From contig OX485803.1 of the NCBI GenBank assembly GCA_950295325.1, forward strand, positions 63,379,554 to 63,443,553: a stretch of DNA of 64,000 bases. Direction: 5' to 3'. Positions 11,336 to 25,600 of the stretch are shown piece by piece. The first letter of the stretch is position 1; every line of letters begins with the position of its first letter. The notes beneath the pieces were generated by a model. That model searched no databases. It saw only the letters and a program-made list of their open reading frames with translations, and had not been told where the DNA came from. The stretch is from Polytrichum commune (taxonomy: Eukaryota > Streptophyta > Polytrichopsida > Polytrichales > Polytrichaceae). Position numbers and translations under genes: made by a program.

Positions 11336-11863
11336 GGGCCTGTTTAGACTTGGGGCCAAGGCCATTGGGAACGAAGGCCAAATTGTCCCATGTGACATGC
11401 AAATCGGCCCCCAAGGTCATTAATAAGAAAGTAACCTAACTCCATTCATTGCTTTCATGTGGAAACCTATTTAGGTGGGGTTGGGGCCATTTGAAGGCTG
11501 CAATTATGAGAGGGTTATGAGAGGTTCCAACGTACTCATGAACTATTCTATGGATAATGATTAAAGTATAATAAATTTAGAATTTCTCCCCTCCTATTCA
11601 ATGCTCAAAGAATAAACTACTACAAGCAAATAAAAGCTTTGACAATGGCCTTAACTAGAGGGAAAGAGTCCACAAGGTTGGGAGCTCTCTTTTCCAAGGC
11701 TTGAGGCCATTGTCATGATGAATAAAATAATTTATTTGTTAATTGGCCCCAACTCATGGTGTAAACTTGAAGAGGCGAGTCCCAACCTCTCTACCAATGA
11801 GAGGAGTGGATTTCTTTCACCCCAACCCATTTTTTAGCCTTGACTCCAAGTCTAAACCCGCCC
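11336..11863. mobile_element. Tourist-like MITE, family T3
   Basis: The 528-bp element has ends GGGCCTGTTTAGACTTGG and the inverse of GGGCGGGTTTAGACTTGG, flanked by TAA at 11,333-11,335 and 11,864-11,866. A related right end may lie near 7,380-7,415 (ACCCTAGTGCAAACCCACCC). It has no transposase. Confidence 0.85.
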
Positions 11864-12278
11864 TAAGTGATTATTTACACAAGCGAATTCATGGCAACTC
11901 CCTCAAGTGCAGGTTAGCCATCTGTGCTCGAATGTAATTTTGAGCTACTCACACGATTACGGTAGAAAGTTACCGATTTGTAAGTTCAGGTACATAACTT
12001 AAGTTATGACAATCAAAACCCCCCAAAAAACAGAACTAATTCGAATCATAATCACCATAATCACCATTCCAAGATCCAGAATAATAGAAAAAGAACTGTT
12101 GCTGTGTTTGAATTCTGGCTCGAGTGCCCTGAATTAAATTGCGACGACTGGAGGGGAATGATTTGTAGTGGGGCAGTCGGTTAGTAATTTGGGGGTAATT
12201 TGAGTGAAGATCATCATTTTTGTGTCAAGGAGGGTCTGGACTCAGTGCATCATCCATCACTCATGAATGGTGCACAAG

Positions 12279-12325
12279 GCTATGGCTATGGCGATGGGTG
12301 ATGGCTATGGCTATGGCTAGGGATA
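12279..12325 (+). repeat. Short GGCTAT tandem repeat
   Basis: About seven imperfect ATGGCTATGGC-type units are in tandem. It is low-complexity sequence with no other content. Confidence 0.6.
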
Positions 12326-12371
12326 GGAATTAGGAGGGATGAAGAAGGCTACGGTGACCGGTTACTTATTA

Positions 12372-12875
12372 GCCCCACTTCAGACACAAAGACTGAGGGT
12401 CCGTGACCATTGCACTTCAAGCACTCTCATTGGTGGAAAAGATGGAGCCAGTCCAAGTTTGCTTCACACCATGCTTGAGTGACCAACGGAGTAAAAGTGA
12501 ATGCAAGATGGATGTAAAGTCTACATGGATTCCTACGTGGCATCGAATGGATCATGTTTTACGGTCACTTGGTCTATTTTCAAAAACCAAAAACCACCTT
12601 TTAGAGGTAAGCCTAACACAAAACTGGGAGACCATGGCACTCCGAAATCAAATCTCACAACCGTTGATTTGTTCTAGTACATCATGTGTGAGAACCCCGC
12701 ATGAATAGAAATTTATTGAAATTTATTGAAATAGCATTTGGTTGAGGGACCGGTCACATGTGACTGCACACTTGAGGGCCCGTGACCACCCTACATGATT
12801 CTGGAAGTGTCTTGGGCCGGCCTTTGGACAGTTCTTTTTGCGGTCACGGCTCTTGGCTCGTGTGTGAAGTGGCCC
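12372..12875. mobile_element. Tourist-like MITE, family T1 copy 2 (inverted)
   Basis: This 504-bp copy of the 4,824-5,328 element is in opposite orientation. The right end GTGTGTGAAGTGGCCC is intact; the left end is degraded (GCCCCACTTCAGACAC). It is preceded by TTA (12,369-12,371) and followed by TTG, so the duplication is imperfect. The interior aligns end to end with copy 1. Confidence 0.85.
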
Positions 12876-13624
12876 TTGGCTTAACCTTACCAGATGCACT
12901 ACAAGCCAAGCCAGAGGGAGGGGAAGAGATTTTTGGGTACTTGAGCCACCACTCCACTCCCTCCACTTTCGGAATCAAGATTATGATGATGATCCGGTAG
13001 TAGCAATGCTTACTTACTTACTTACTTACTCGCTTTGTCTTGTATCAAGCTATAAGTATGCAAGCTTCATGCATTGAGGGAACTGAAAACTGAGCCGAAT
13101 GATGACCTAGCCTAACCTAACTGAACTGAACCTACTTAACTTAGCATGTAATGACTTACTCTGGAAAACAACATTCTCATCAGTCTTCTTGATCCTCCGG
13201 AGCTCGCACTCACATGACATGACATCATCATGTGAGTTAAACTTGACTCAGAGCCATCACCATGCCAGAAATCTCCATTGTTTGAATCCCGCGCCGGTGG
13301 TTCCCTTCATTCATGAACGGTATGCTGTTTTGAGGTTTTAGGTCGCCTTGCTGGGGGAGTGAGAGGATCTTTTGTGCAGAAATGGGTAAGTGTGAGGGTG
13401 GATTGGTTGCAGGTTTCCTGGTGTCGTCATAGCGATTGTTGGAAAGAATTCATTGTGAGGGAGAGAGGGAGGGAGATTTTTTGTTGAGTTTAGTTTTTGT
13501 TGTTTTTTGACGAGGGGAAGGCTCTGGGTGTGTTTGTAGCAGCATTGGTGTGGGGTTGGCGATGATGCGGTAGAATCCTGGTTTGAGTGAGTGTGTCATC
13601 AGTCTGGGGAAAAATTAGGGAGGG
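12876..13624 (+). promoter_or_regulatory. Upstream region of NRPE1
   Basis: This is 749 bp between the T1 MITE and the NRPE1 start codon, with an ACTT microsatellite at about 13,010-13,032. The 5' leader and promoter must lie here or further upstream, but I cannot place a TATA box or transcription start with confidence. The MITE ends about 750 bp before the ATG. Confidence 0.4.
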
Positions 13625-16600
13625 ATGGAGATCGCAGCGAGGCCTCAGCCGTTGGAGCCACCGTTAGCTGAGCTGGTGGGCATCCAATTCGGCCTCGCCA
13701 CAGCCAAAGATATTGTAAGGAGAGACAATGCTGCCTTATTCTATTTTCACATGTACACCCATCATCATTATGATGTGTTACAACATAAGATGTTCACTCA
13801 TGAAAGTCTTTCACCGATAGAGTTGTTAAGGTCTCCGCTGCTTGAGTTGTTGGAAAGAACTCGTGCGGTGGTGTAATCAATTTGGTACCAGTTGAGTTGT
13901 GGTGTTGTTGACGGTGTCTTGTTCACGACGGTCATGGTGGGGGCATGGGTAGGTTCGCTTCTCTGTTCTTGAGGCAGGGACTACGGGGAACGCTGGGAAA
14001 GACCTCTTGGATTCTCGTCTTGGTTTACCTTCGGAGGATGACAGATGCAACACATGTGGGGGTACCAATTACGATGAATGTTCAGGTGAAAATCCCAGGG
14101 TCATCACCAGGGACAGGATCAGTGTTCCATCGAGCTTGGAAGAATCAAGCTCAACCTAGCCCAATCTGTTACATGCTTTGTTGAATGCCAGGGACGTCTT
14201 CTTATGACATGAACCCTGTCTTGCGAAGATTCTTGCTCGAGAGTTTTTGATAGGTAGCCAGCCACTTGATAATTGAATCATCGGAAGGCATCCATCATTA
14301 AGTCGACATGCATGAGAGATATATATTCATTTCCCGTGTTTTTGTTGTGTTGTATGTGCAGGTCACTTTGCCCATGTGAAGCTTACGCAACCTATATTTC
14401 ATCCCAACCATTTGCGATTGCTACAACGGACGCTGGAGAAGATATGTCTTGGTTGTGGGCGCCTGAAAAAGAAGAAGAAAAAGGTAAGCCAGCCAATTTG
14501 TTTGTCCTTCTTGAGTGCCCTGGGCGTCGTTTCCAATAACGGATTAGCTAGTGTTGCAGTCCAGCTTCAACAAAGATGCAAGAAATTATGCTTGTTCCTT
14601 CCTTGCCTCCTGTGTTTCGATTTTGATTTTTAACTGTGGGCTCGTTTTCCTTGATTGTGCAGAGTATGGAGGATATCTTCGAGTCCAGCAAAAATGCGAT
14701 AAAGCGCAGAATCAAGTCTAGGGGTTTGGACGGGACCTTGGATCAGACGGAAAATGGACTTTTCGATCCTTCTCATACTGATTTAACTGAGGTAATCTTG
14801 TTGATGTCCTTTGAGTGGGTCAAAATTGACCTGGTGGTACCCGGCATTTGATGTTCTTTGGTGGCTTTTGAAGCTAAGTAGAATCTCTACTATCACTTCT
14901 CATTGATAAAGCAGCTGGAGACGACAGTTGACTTTGGATATACTTGCATTGCTACTTATTTCAATAGGGATCTTTATGGGAGGATGGCAATGGAATTGAA
15001 AGGTGTGGAGTGTTTTCAAGGGTAGCATAAGAACATTGCCTGGGAACTGGTTTGTAAGGCACTCAATAGGGTTTTTATGATTTTCAAAAGGTTTTGAAAG
15101 TCTGGGTGCTGAGGGTTTTAAGGTTTAGTGAATCTATACATGATCCAGGGGAGAGTCTTCCAAATTTTTACATGGTATACGCAAAGGTGATCTCAGCAAG
15201 TTCAAGAACCTTCAGTGCTAAAAGCCCTTGTTCTATCAAGAAGCATAGAACCAAATATTCAAGGTTATGTTGAAAATGCTCAAGGTCATGCTCTTAATAA
15301 TTTCCATGTGTGTAAAGCAATTAATTCACTAATTGCAGCGAAGCTCCTTAACTATATACAGGAGTGAAGGGTTACTACATAGTAGTTGAAAGGTTCAAAA
15401 TTTTCTTCTAAAGTATGTCCATATATTTGCAGAGACCTGGTGATGGTGGTGGTGTGATTTTTCTTTCATCTGATGACGAGGGGTGTACTATCCCCCGGGA
15501 CATTCTTCGAGTTGTACAGCCAGCAAGGCCACCTACAGGTTCTGCCTACAAAGGCAAGGCTCATTCTAATGGATCTTCCTTACCTGAGATTACTTCAAAT
15601 GGGAATTTGAAGGCGAAGTCTGGTTCTGTGCGGGTAAGGTTCATCCTAGTTGTTACTTTTGCACATGGAAACCCTGCACATGGTTACCATTACTTTAAAT
15701 ATCTGGAATTTGATTGACTGAGACAGTTCCCTTGTGTGTGCAGGGTCGAAAAAGATCACATAAGGGTTCAGCAGCCGAGGTAGATATGCTTTATGCAGAT
15801 ACTATTGAGACCGCATTGCCGACTAAATCATCTACTTGTCCTCACTGCTCAGCCGGCAATCCTGAGTACCCGCCAATTTCAGTGAAGATTCTTCCTGTGA
15901 AGGGAAAGAAGAAGGATGATGTCTCTCAAATTCTCCAGATGGAGATTGAGTTATCAGAGAAAAAACCATTTGATCTTGCTTATGATTTCTGGGCTTTCAT
16001 TGAAGGAGCTACCAAAGAGTATGAAATTGATGCAGAAGTTCCACACAAACGCATTCTGCTGCCTTCAGAGGTACATATTTTGTGTAAACTGCTTAATGAA
16101 ATCTTTTGCATGGCAGTAGTCCATCTTTTGGCCATGTACATCATTTGTCTCTACAAGTTCCAGGTATCAGGTTCCTGGACTTGCATTGAACAATTATCTA
16201 AATTACTGTCCCCTTCTTCAAAATAATGTTTGGTATATTTGGACTTGTTATCACTTCTAATTATTCACATTGCGGTCATTTGTCTCTCTGTTCAATTCTT
16301 CTAAACAATGTTTGGTATATCTGCAGGCACTTAAATTATTGAAGAGAATACCAGAAGAATCTATTGGCAATCTTGGGATGAACAGTACTGTGGCACGGCC
16401 AGAGGCTCTTATTATGCAGTGTGTGCCTGTTCCTCCCAATTGTACCCGTACAACTGATTACAAATATGTAAATAACACGAGTTTTGTTCGCTTTGGCACT
16501 GTACGTTGTCAATCTTGCCCCTGTCCAACGAGTATCAGTAGATTGTTTTATGTTTGGCTTTTAGAGTTCAACATTTTGTATAAATTTTGTGCAAGTACCA

Positions 16601-19600
16601 ATTTTGGGTACTCCTATGCTTGTTTTGCATTACCTTCCCTTCTCTTTGCTGTTGTCATGGATAGTCATATGGAACAGTTTATCCATCTTAACCGGAAAGG
16701 AGATATCAGATGATAACGTAAGTGGTTATCCAATGCGTCAAGTTTGCTCAAAGCCATCAGTGTCAATGTCTGCTATCTGTGGTTCACCTCTATTTAGCGT
16801 GAACTCCAGCTGATTGCTCATCATGTTGTCTCCTAGCCCTAACTGTTTCTGTTTCTTGGTGTTTTGCTTGTAGTTAGAAGATAATAACATCTTGATTCTC
16901 GTTTCTGTATATCCACTTAACACAAACCCAACGTTCATATAACTTTCTAATCGACTCCCTAAATTGAAATTGCATGATATTGAAGTGTTGGGATCCTTAA
17001 TCCAAAAACTTTTTGACTGCTCTAGGATACTCAATTTGAAACCATCATATTTTACTCTAGTGTCCTTCAATTCTGCAGTCCACATGTTCCCTGGGGAGCT
17101 GGCTGAATCTGGATATATTACATATGTATGTACATTGCTTGTTCTTTTAATAGTTAGATTCTTTGAAAACCTTGGACTATCTTACGAATGTGTGGGATTA
17201 TGCAGGATAAAGTCACCAAATCCCTTCAGAACTTGACTACTGAGATAGTGCGGATTAAGGGCACTCGCACTGGAAAGGCTATGCTCAGAGCAAGAAGAGA
17301 TGAATCTAAAGTACTCCAGATCCTCACTGCCGAGTATCTCCGAGAGAAGGGAGCCCCCAAAGTGAGTGGGTCAATGCAGTTTGATCTCATGAGCATGAGC
17401 AGATGGGAGCATTTGGTCTTAGTTATTGCAAATTGTAAATGGTGGGACTTGCCCGTCAGCATATTGTGTTGAGAATGAAGGATTGTGGTATTTCATGATA
17501 AGGACCGTGTGGGAAGATTAATACTTGATACACTTGTGTAAGGATCTCCTCTATACAGGAAGGTCTTCCGTGGCAACCTTCGTCTCCTGTCTTTTGATGG
17601 TTATGTAAATCTGGACATGAGGTGGTAATGAGCCTATAGCAAAAAATTGTGCGGTGCAGGCTGTTCCAGGGAAAGAGCCGCTGAAGAAAGACCGCAATGG
17701 CCGGATCACGAAACAAGATGATCGCCGCTGGACCAAGGAGTGGCTTACTCAAAACATTCTTGGAAAAGGTGGAAATTATAATGCACGGGCTGTTGTTGTC
17801 GGAGATCCATCTTTAGGTGTGGGAGAAATTGGAGTTCCACGGGAAATTTCTCAAAGACTGAGCATTCCAGAGAGAGCGAACACCTGGAATTGCAACAAGC
17901 TTCAGAAATTTGTTGATAGAACCCAAACTTTGGATTTATCTGAAGGGCCAGGAGCAATAAGAATTGTACGAGGCGGTGAAGCGTTTCAGGTGTGGAGTAA
18001 CTCCACCCATAAGGTGGAGATTGGAGATGTTGTTCATCGTCATGTCCAAGATGGGGACTATGTGTATGTCAACAGGCCCCCTTCTGTACATAAGCACTCC
18101 CTCATGGCCTTGAGGGTTAATGTCATCAATGGGCTTGTTCTCACTGTTAACCCAATTATATGTCCTCCATTTAGTGCTGATTTTGATGGGGACATCTTTC
18201 ATGTATTTGTCCCTCAATCACTAGAAGCGATGGCAGAGTTAGAACAACTGATGGCGGTGGAACATCAGGTGGTTTCTGATCAAGGAGGGCATCCACTTCT
18301 TGGACTCACGCAGGTACTGAAAATCATGCCATGCTGTTTATGACCGGAGACTGCAACTTGTTAGCTTGTAGAAATGTACGTGACTTCAATTTTATGCTCT
18401 CTGATGTGGAACCTCAGGTTACTGTGCTCTTTATGTTGGTAAATTGTCTAAAGAAATTAGAAGTGACACTTAACAGTAGTTGTTACATTCTGGAGAAGTC
18501 AAATCTCCAATGCGTTTCTGAAAGTGCATGCATGCTGAGCTCTGCAGGACTTGTTGTTGGCAGCTCATTTGATAACCAGCACCAAAGAGCTTTTTGACAA
18601 AGACACAATAAATCAGTTATGCATGTGGACTTCAAGAGACATTCCAGAAGCAGCTATCATAAAGTCTCCAAAAGGAGGTCCGTTCTGGACAGGCGAGCAA
18701 GTTTTTGGATTAACATTGCCATCAAAATTCAACATAGGATCTGCAGACTCAACTCTTCTCATCAAACATGGAGACATTTTGAAATGGAACGGAGATGCAA
18801 AATTGCTACACAAGGGTAGAGAGAGTATAACAGGAGCTCTTTGTGAACAGTTGGGCCCGAAGGCACTGGTAGACTACTTGAATATTGCTAAAGGTTTATT
18901 GCATGCTTGGCTACACCTGCGAGGATTCAGTACAGGATTAACTGATTTCCTTGTCTCCAGCAATTCAACTACAAGGCAGGAAATGCTCCGAAGTGTCTTT
19001 GATGACTATTTCCTGAAAGCTATACAGGAATCCTGTGATACGGTGCAGATTCTTGATGCAAATCCACCACCGGATGTGAAGGTTGATGATAGTACAGGAC
19101 GGGCAGTCATAAGTCCTGCAGGCCTTACCAAGAAAGTGAGATTATTGGAACAGGCAGCACCCATGATCTTCCGAGCAAGAGCAGTCGATGCAGAGAAATT
19201 GGTGTTGAGATTTGCAGAGGAGGATAATGCACTTCTGGCGATGGTTAAATCGGGAAGCAAAGGTTCTGTGACTAAAGTTCTTCAGCAAATCGCTGGTTTG
19301 GGACTTCAGCTTTACAAAGGACAATACTTGCTACCTTTCTCACGGAAGCAGCCTCATGCAATGTCAGACTCTCCACTACTTGATTGGTGGGAGGATCATG
19401 GCTTTGTGCGAAGCTCTTTTCTTGATGGGCTGAATGCATTTGAGCTATTTAACCATGTCGTTGCGGATCGCACAGGCATACTCCGAAAACATGTCGAAGT
19501 GGTTCAGCCCGGAACGCTGTTCAAGTCATTGATGCTGTTCTTGCGGGACTTACATGTCATGTATGATGGAAGTGTTCGCAGTCAAAGTGGCTTGGCTCTT

Positions 19601-22600
19601 GTCCAGTTTTGTTACGGTGGAGCTGTGGGTATACCCAAAAGGACATCGTCTGATAAAGATGTAGGCTGTAATGATTCTGAGATGGGGGAAGATTTAGGAG
19701 TAGATATATCAATCCAGACAGGAGCTTCAGATGAAGCGATTACATGGGACGAAGATGTTGATAGAAGATGGCAGCTGTCAGGTTTGGCTGGTGAACCTGT
19801 TGGGGTGTTGGCTGCAACAGCTGTAGCTCAACCTGCTTATGAACTCATGTTGGATGCACCCAATTTAAATGGGCCTTTTCAACCCCGCCCACTGGAGCTT
19901 GTTCAAGTATATGATTCCAGTTGCCCTCCTTACCGCTTCAACATGCTGTGTGCTAATCTTGGTTAATCATGTTCTGAATGGTTGTCCAGTATGGCATTGA
20001 TGTTTATTTGTCCTTCACTGCAGTTCATAATACTATTGTGGTATTAAACAGTCTTGTGCTAACTGCTATTTCTAATATTTGACAGGAAACACTTTATCCC
20101 AGAGACGAATCAGGCTTGAAGCCTGTTGATCAGTGTGCCCTTATTAGACTGGTGAAATGTAAATGCAATGAACCAATGTGTTTGGAGAAGCGGATCTTAG
20201 AAGTACAGGCTCATCTGAAGAGAGTTACTCTGAAAACAGTAGCTCAAAGCACTGCTATTGAGTAAGGACCTGAACCTGGTTTCCTTGGTCTTCCATTAAT
20301 TGTGCTTTGAGTCTTTATGCGAAAAATCTCATTTATTTTTGCAGAAAACACCCTGAACAGTTTTGAGGCAAAGGCAAGTACTTTTTTTTTTTTTTGAAGA
20401 ATAGTTGGAAGTGAAGCAAAAGAAGATTGAGTGTGTGTTTCCAAAGTGTTGTGCATCGTGAGTTGATTCATATAAAATTAATTTGGTTAAGCCCTTTTTG
20501 TTCTCTACTTCCATAGTTTAAACTGAATGAGGTGTTTCCATTATTTGAAAATTGTTCATTTTCTGCATAGATCTCTCTGTTCTAGGGGTCTGACTTTCAA
20601 ATTCTTCACAATCCGATTCACTCAGGTTTTGGAACATGGATGAATTTGAGGTGGCTGGTCCAAGTGGCGAAGCACTCCGGCTAGGCTCGCCTTGGTTGGG
20701 ACATATACAGTTATCTCAGGTTTCAATCTCTTCATTTTGCCTGAAGTCCCTTTGAAGGTCCAAATCAATGTAGAAATCAGAACATGGACTGGCTCTTTTG
20801 GGAATGTTATAATGTCCTATTGCAATTAGTTGCAGTCTTGTGTTGATCTCTAGGCAGTCATGTGGATATTGTTTATAGTGTGTTCAATATGTATGTTGTA
20901 TTCTATTCTTTCCCTCCATATACCCTGCTTAGGGAAACATCAGGACACCAGTTTTTAGATTTTGACATTCCATTTAGATAACATGTCTACGCTTGCAGGA
21001 AATGATGCACCGTCATCAATTAACTGTTGAGGAGATCGTTGACCGGCTTCGTATGAAATATAGTGGTAAAGTAAAAGTTACTAAGAAAACTCCACTGGGA
21101 AGGATATTCTTCTGCTTCAGGTCAGTTTTTTGGTCCTAAGCTGACTTCTAGTTGTCCAAATGTATAAATTGTTATCAATACTTAAATACTGGACAGTTCT
21201 GAACTTCAAGTTGCTCAACATGCTATCCTTGATCCATCATGGCTCCTTTTGTAGATGATGCATGTTCTGTTCAAGGATGACCTGCTGCTTAGGAATTAAG
21301 CATATGAACAACATATATCCTATGTTGGTTTGTTCAATTGCATGTATCACTTTTGCTTGCCTCTCTGGAATTCTGAATGCACTCTGGTTTCACAGATCAA
21401 TCATGCGACATGTATATTATTTCTGCCAATTATCTATTGAAGCTTAAGCTTCTTTGAACCAGTTCAGTGCTATGTCCTGCTCTGAGATTCTTGCTCTGTG
21501 GGTTTTGGCAGTGAGTTTTGTGAAATGACCAAGGGTTTGTGTCTTCATTTCTCTCCCAAATTACCTACCAAAATGCAAAATCAGAGTGATGACGACTTAT
21601 ATAGTAGGGTGTTTCTCGAGTTGTTGGAGAAAATACAGGCATCTATGATCCCTGGCCTTCTTAATAGCACTATAAAAGGTACAATACATTCTCACTTTGC
21701 AATGTAGGATGACCTATCAAGCCAGTAAAATTACTAGTTTTTGGGTCATGTTCACTTTGCAATAGGTGAGTTTCAGTGTCTGGGGAGCTATCAATGGGTA
21801 CGGACTACTACTAGAGTCTGCCCAACTTCAGAATGGGTTATGAGGCAAATCATACATTTGAGAATCATGAATTGTAGTAGCTTCCAGAGTCATATTGAAA
21901 TCAAAACAACTAGTGAAGATAAAGTCCTTCATATTTGGCATAATAATGAATGCCAATAACGAATCCAGAGTCCAGTCATAACAAATTTTGTTTTCTTAGG
22001 CATGCGAACTTGACTCCTGCATACATGATCCTGTGGAGTTGGTTCTAAGCCCACCTACAAATATCAATATTTATTAGAGAATCAAGTTGTGACCCTGTTT
22101 CTCAACTATCCTGTCATGTACCCCATGAATGTTGGGCCAGCCTTGTCTCACTTGCTCTGAAAATTATCAGGGTACGAGCAGATGGAGTCTGTGAAGATTA
22201 TTTCTGAGGGTCCATTATGGTCAACCTGGCATAGAGAGACTGCTTATGACCAAGGGCATGGTGAGGAGCTAGTCCTGGAAGTAGTTGCGGCCCCCGAAGG
22301 GACAAAACGAAATATGGCTTGGAATTTAGTGAAAGAAGCATGTCTCCCTATCATGCATATGGTGGATTGGAGCCGGAGTATGCCTTACAGTATTCAAGAA
22401 ACAAGGCAGGCCTTGGGCGTAGAAGCTGCTTATGAAATGGTTGCAAGGGTGAGATGTCTTGATTCCAATATAGCCCAACAGTCTAATAAGCTATGCATAA
22501 AGCCGATGGGGCTAAACTACTAGATCTGCGCCCAAAAACAATATATTTTTTAATTGCACTGCAGTGAAATTGCTCACCGAATTAAGGAAGCCGATCAAAA

Positions 22601-25600
22601 GCTCTAGTGAATGATTATAGCATTCTTGATAATTTAGTTTTATGGAGATTTTGAAAATGATTGAACCCTTGTGTAGATGTTGGCAGACTGCGATAGGTTC
22701 TCTCGTTTTTTAAATCGGTACACACATGTTAAGCCTTTACAAAGCATTCATTGGGGTTGTATATTTAGAAGATTTGGATATAGATGGGTTCAATTTACAT
22801 CTTTTACTGAGCTTCAAGCGTTTGGCAAAGGTTGACAGCAAGGAATATGTTGACCTTTTGCTTCCTATTCTCAGAAAGTTTGTTTCTTACTGAGTCCCTT
22901 TTCAAGCAATAAATTTGAGATTTTGAAATTTAGAACCTAACTCAAATACTTGTGCAGAGACTTTGCTTAGTGTTGGAGAAGACAGCCCCACATGTAGATC
23001 ATGTGCATGTTAAGCTGATAGCAGATATGATGACTTTCTCTGGGGATGCAAATGGCTTCACGCTTCCTGGATTTCGAGATATGATCAAAAGTGCTGGGAT
23101 TTCAGCTCCTTTTGCAGTGGCATCATTTCAGGTGAGTTTAATTTTCAGTAAAGCAGAATTTGTGATTGTTTTTTCTGCATCTGAGCTTCCAAGTTCATGA
23201 TGATCTCCATTAAGCCATGTCTTGTTGAGCTCTGGAAGACTTTTGCATAAGTTTTACACATTCATACACTAATCTGACTATTTATGCACTAATGTTGTAA
23301 TGTTGACATGATTTTAACTCTTTTCTCGAGATTGTTGTGCAAGTTGGTCACACTAACCTCCCATGTTAGTTTATATATTAAATAAGTTTACTTTCAATTT
23401 CAAAATTATTGAACCATACACTTCAATACTGTATCTGTTTGGCTCAGAAACCAATTAGGACTCTTTTAGATGCAGCAGTGAAGGGTGCCTCAGATCCACT
23501 GGAGGGTGTCATGACGAGTTGTGTCTGGGGCAAAGAAGCTCCTGTAGGAACTGGAATTAATGTTGATATACTTTGGCAAGCGCAAAAGGTAAGCTAACGT
23601 AGCCAATAGCAATTTTATGCTGAGCAGTCACAAGTTGGGTTTGGATATTTGCACATGTTATTGTTGACAACTACCCATATGCCATTTATTCTTGTTGAGT
23701 CTTTGAATACTGTTTCTTGCTATTTGCATTGTTCTGTGGCTTCCAAGCCACATCCAACAACATCTTGCACAACAGTTTTTGATGTGCTCTTCATTCAGGA
23801 GCCACAAGGAAAATTTGCAGCACAGAGTAAAGAAGCCAGAGATGTGCATCTCATTTGGAAGGATCTTCATGAGAAATGCATTCCTGATGCGATCATCCCA
23901 CCCTCACCATCTCGTGAACTTCCAGACTTGCAGAAGGCTTCCAGAGGTAATGCAGAATTTGATGATTATCAATCAGGCTTCTCACCACGGCAGTCTCCTA
24001 TTGGCAATGACGAGGATGATCCGGATGATAATTGGGCTGGCCTGGAGATAAGTGGGAGTGGAGGCCAACAATGGGAAGACTCTCCTAAGGCCAATGATGA
24101 TGATGTTGGAGGGTGGAATGACACTACCAAAAGCTCTACTGCTAATAAAGGTACAGATCAAGGTGGTTGGGATAGTCTGGACAAACCAACTGAAGATTTT
24201 GCAGACGGGTGGGGTGATAAGGTTACAGTTTCCAAGACTACATCTGGGGATGGATGGGAAAGCATGGCCAAAGAGAGTGGACAGGGAGGCTGGGATAATG
24301 TTGCAGCAGAGACCAAGAGTGGGGGTGGATGGGGTGAGGATAATGGTGGACTTGATGAGAATGGTTCGGGTGCTGTTGGCAAACGCGAGGAGAAGAAGAA
24401 TGGCAGCTGGACTGAAACTGGGTTGAAGAAAAGTAATGATCGGAACCAGAATGGATGGGGCTCAAATACTGAAGGGAATGTTGATGGGGATGGATGGGAA
24501 ACTATTGCTGCAGAGCCTGATCAGAAGCACAAGAGCACCAATCAGGCAAGTGCAGGAAGTGGTTGGGGTGCTGTCGGTGAACAGGAGAAGAAGAACGAAG
24601 GCTGGTCTGGATCTGGTAATAACAAGAAAGGTAACAATGGTAATGATCAGAACAGATGGGGCTCAAATACGGAAGAGAAAGTTGATGGGGATGGATGGGA
24701 TACCATTGCTGCAGAGCCTGATGAGAAAGGTGGGAGCACCAATAAAGTGAGTGCGGGAGGTGGCTGGGACAGTGTCCCGACAACAGATGGTGATGCTGGT
24801 GGGTGGGACTCTTTTACAGAGCCAAAAGTTGGGAAGACCTGGAATGCCATGGAAGATTCCAGTAGGGGTCCTAAAGATGTTGGTCCTGGAGCCGGATATC
24901 CAGGAAATAAGGACTTCCGATCCACAAGTGAAGATAGAAGTGGTCATGCTAATGCATTCAAAGGGTCAAAAGGTTTTGGAAATGACAGGGGCTGGACACC
25001 TCGAGGACGTGGTAGAGGTCGTGGAGCCTTTGATCGGGATAGGGATAGGGGTCACCAAGGTGGATGGAGTTCTGATAGAGTCAAACCTACTGAAGATTCT
25101 GGCTGGGGGAACAAGGATGAGGCCCAAGTTGATAGGACCCAAAATCATACAGGCTGGGGGGAAAGTGATGAGACAAAAACCTCAAGTCAAGCCGGCAACC
25201 AATCTGGTAACTGGGATGTCAAGCCTGTGGAGGAAGGTGGAGGAGGGTGGGACACTATCACAACGACAGCAGACACCCCAAATGATGGCTGGGGATCTCT
25301 AGACAATGACAAGACCACCAGGGCCACAGACGACTCTGGTTGGGAGAAACGTGACAGTGAGAATAACTACTCAGCAGAGAGGGAGTCAAGACCAGGATAT
25401 GGAAACAGGAAGGGGTATGGTGACTCATATAGAGGTTCAGAAAATTTTGGTAATGACAGAGGCTGGACTCCTTGTGGGCGGGGTCGTGGAGGTAGAGATA
25501 GAGATGGGAAAGGTGGCATGCCAGGGTCTGGTGCCAATTCCTTGCCCCTTGGAAAACAGCGGCAATTTGGCAGCTGGCAAGCACCGTCAAGTTCTAAGCC

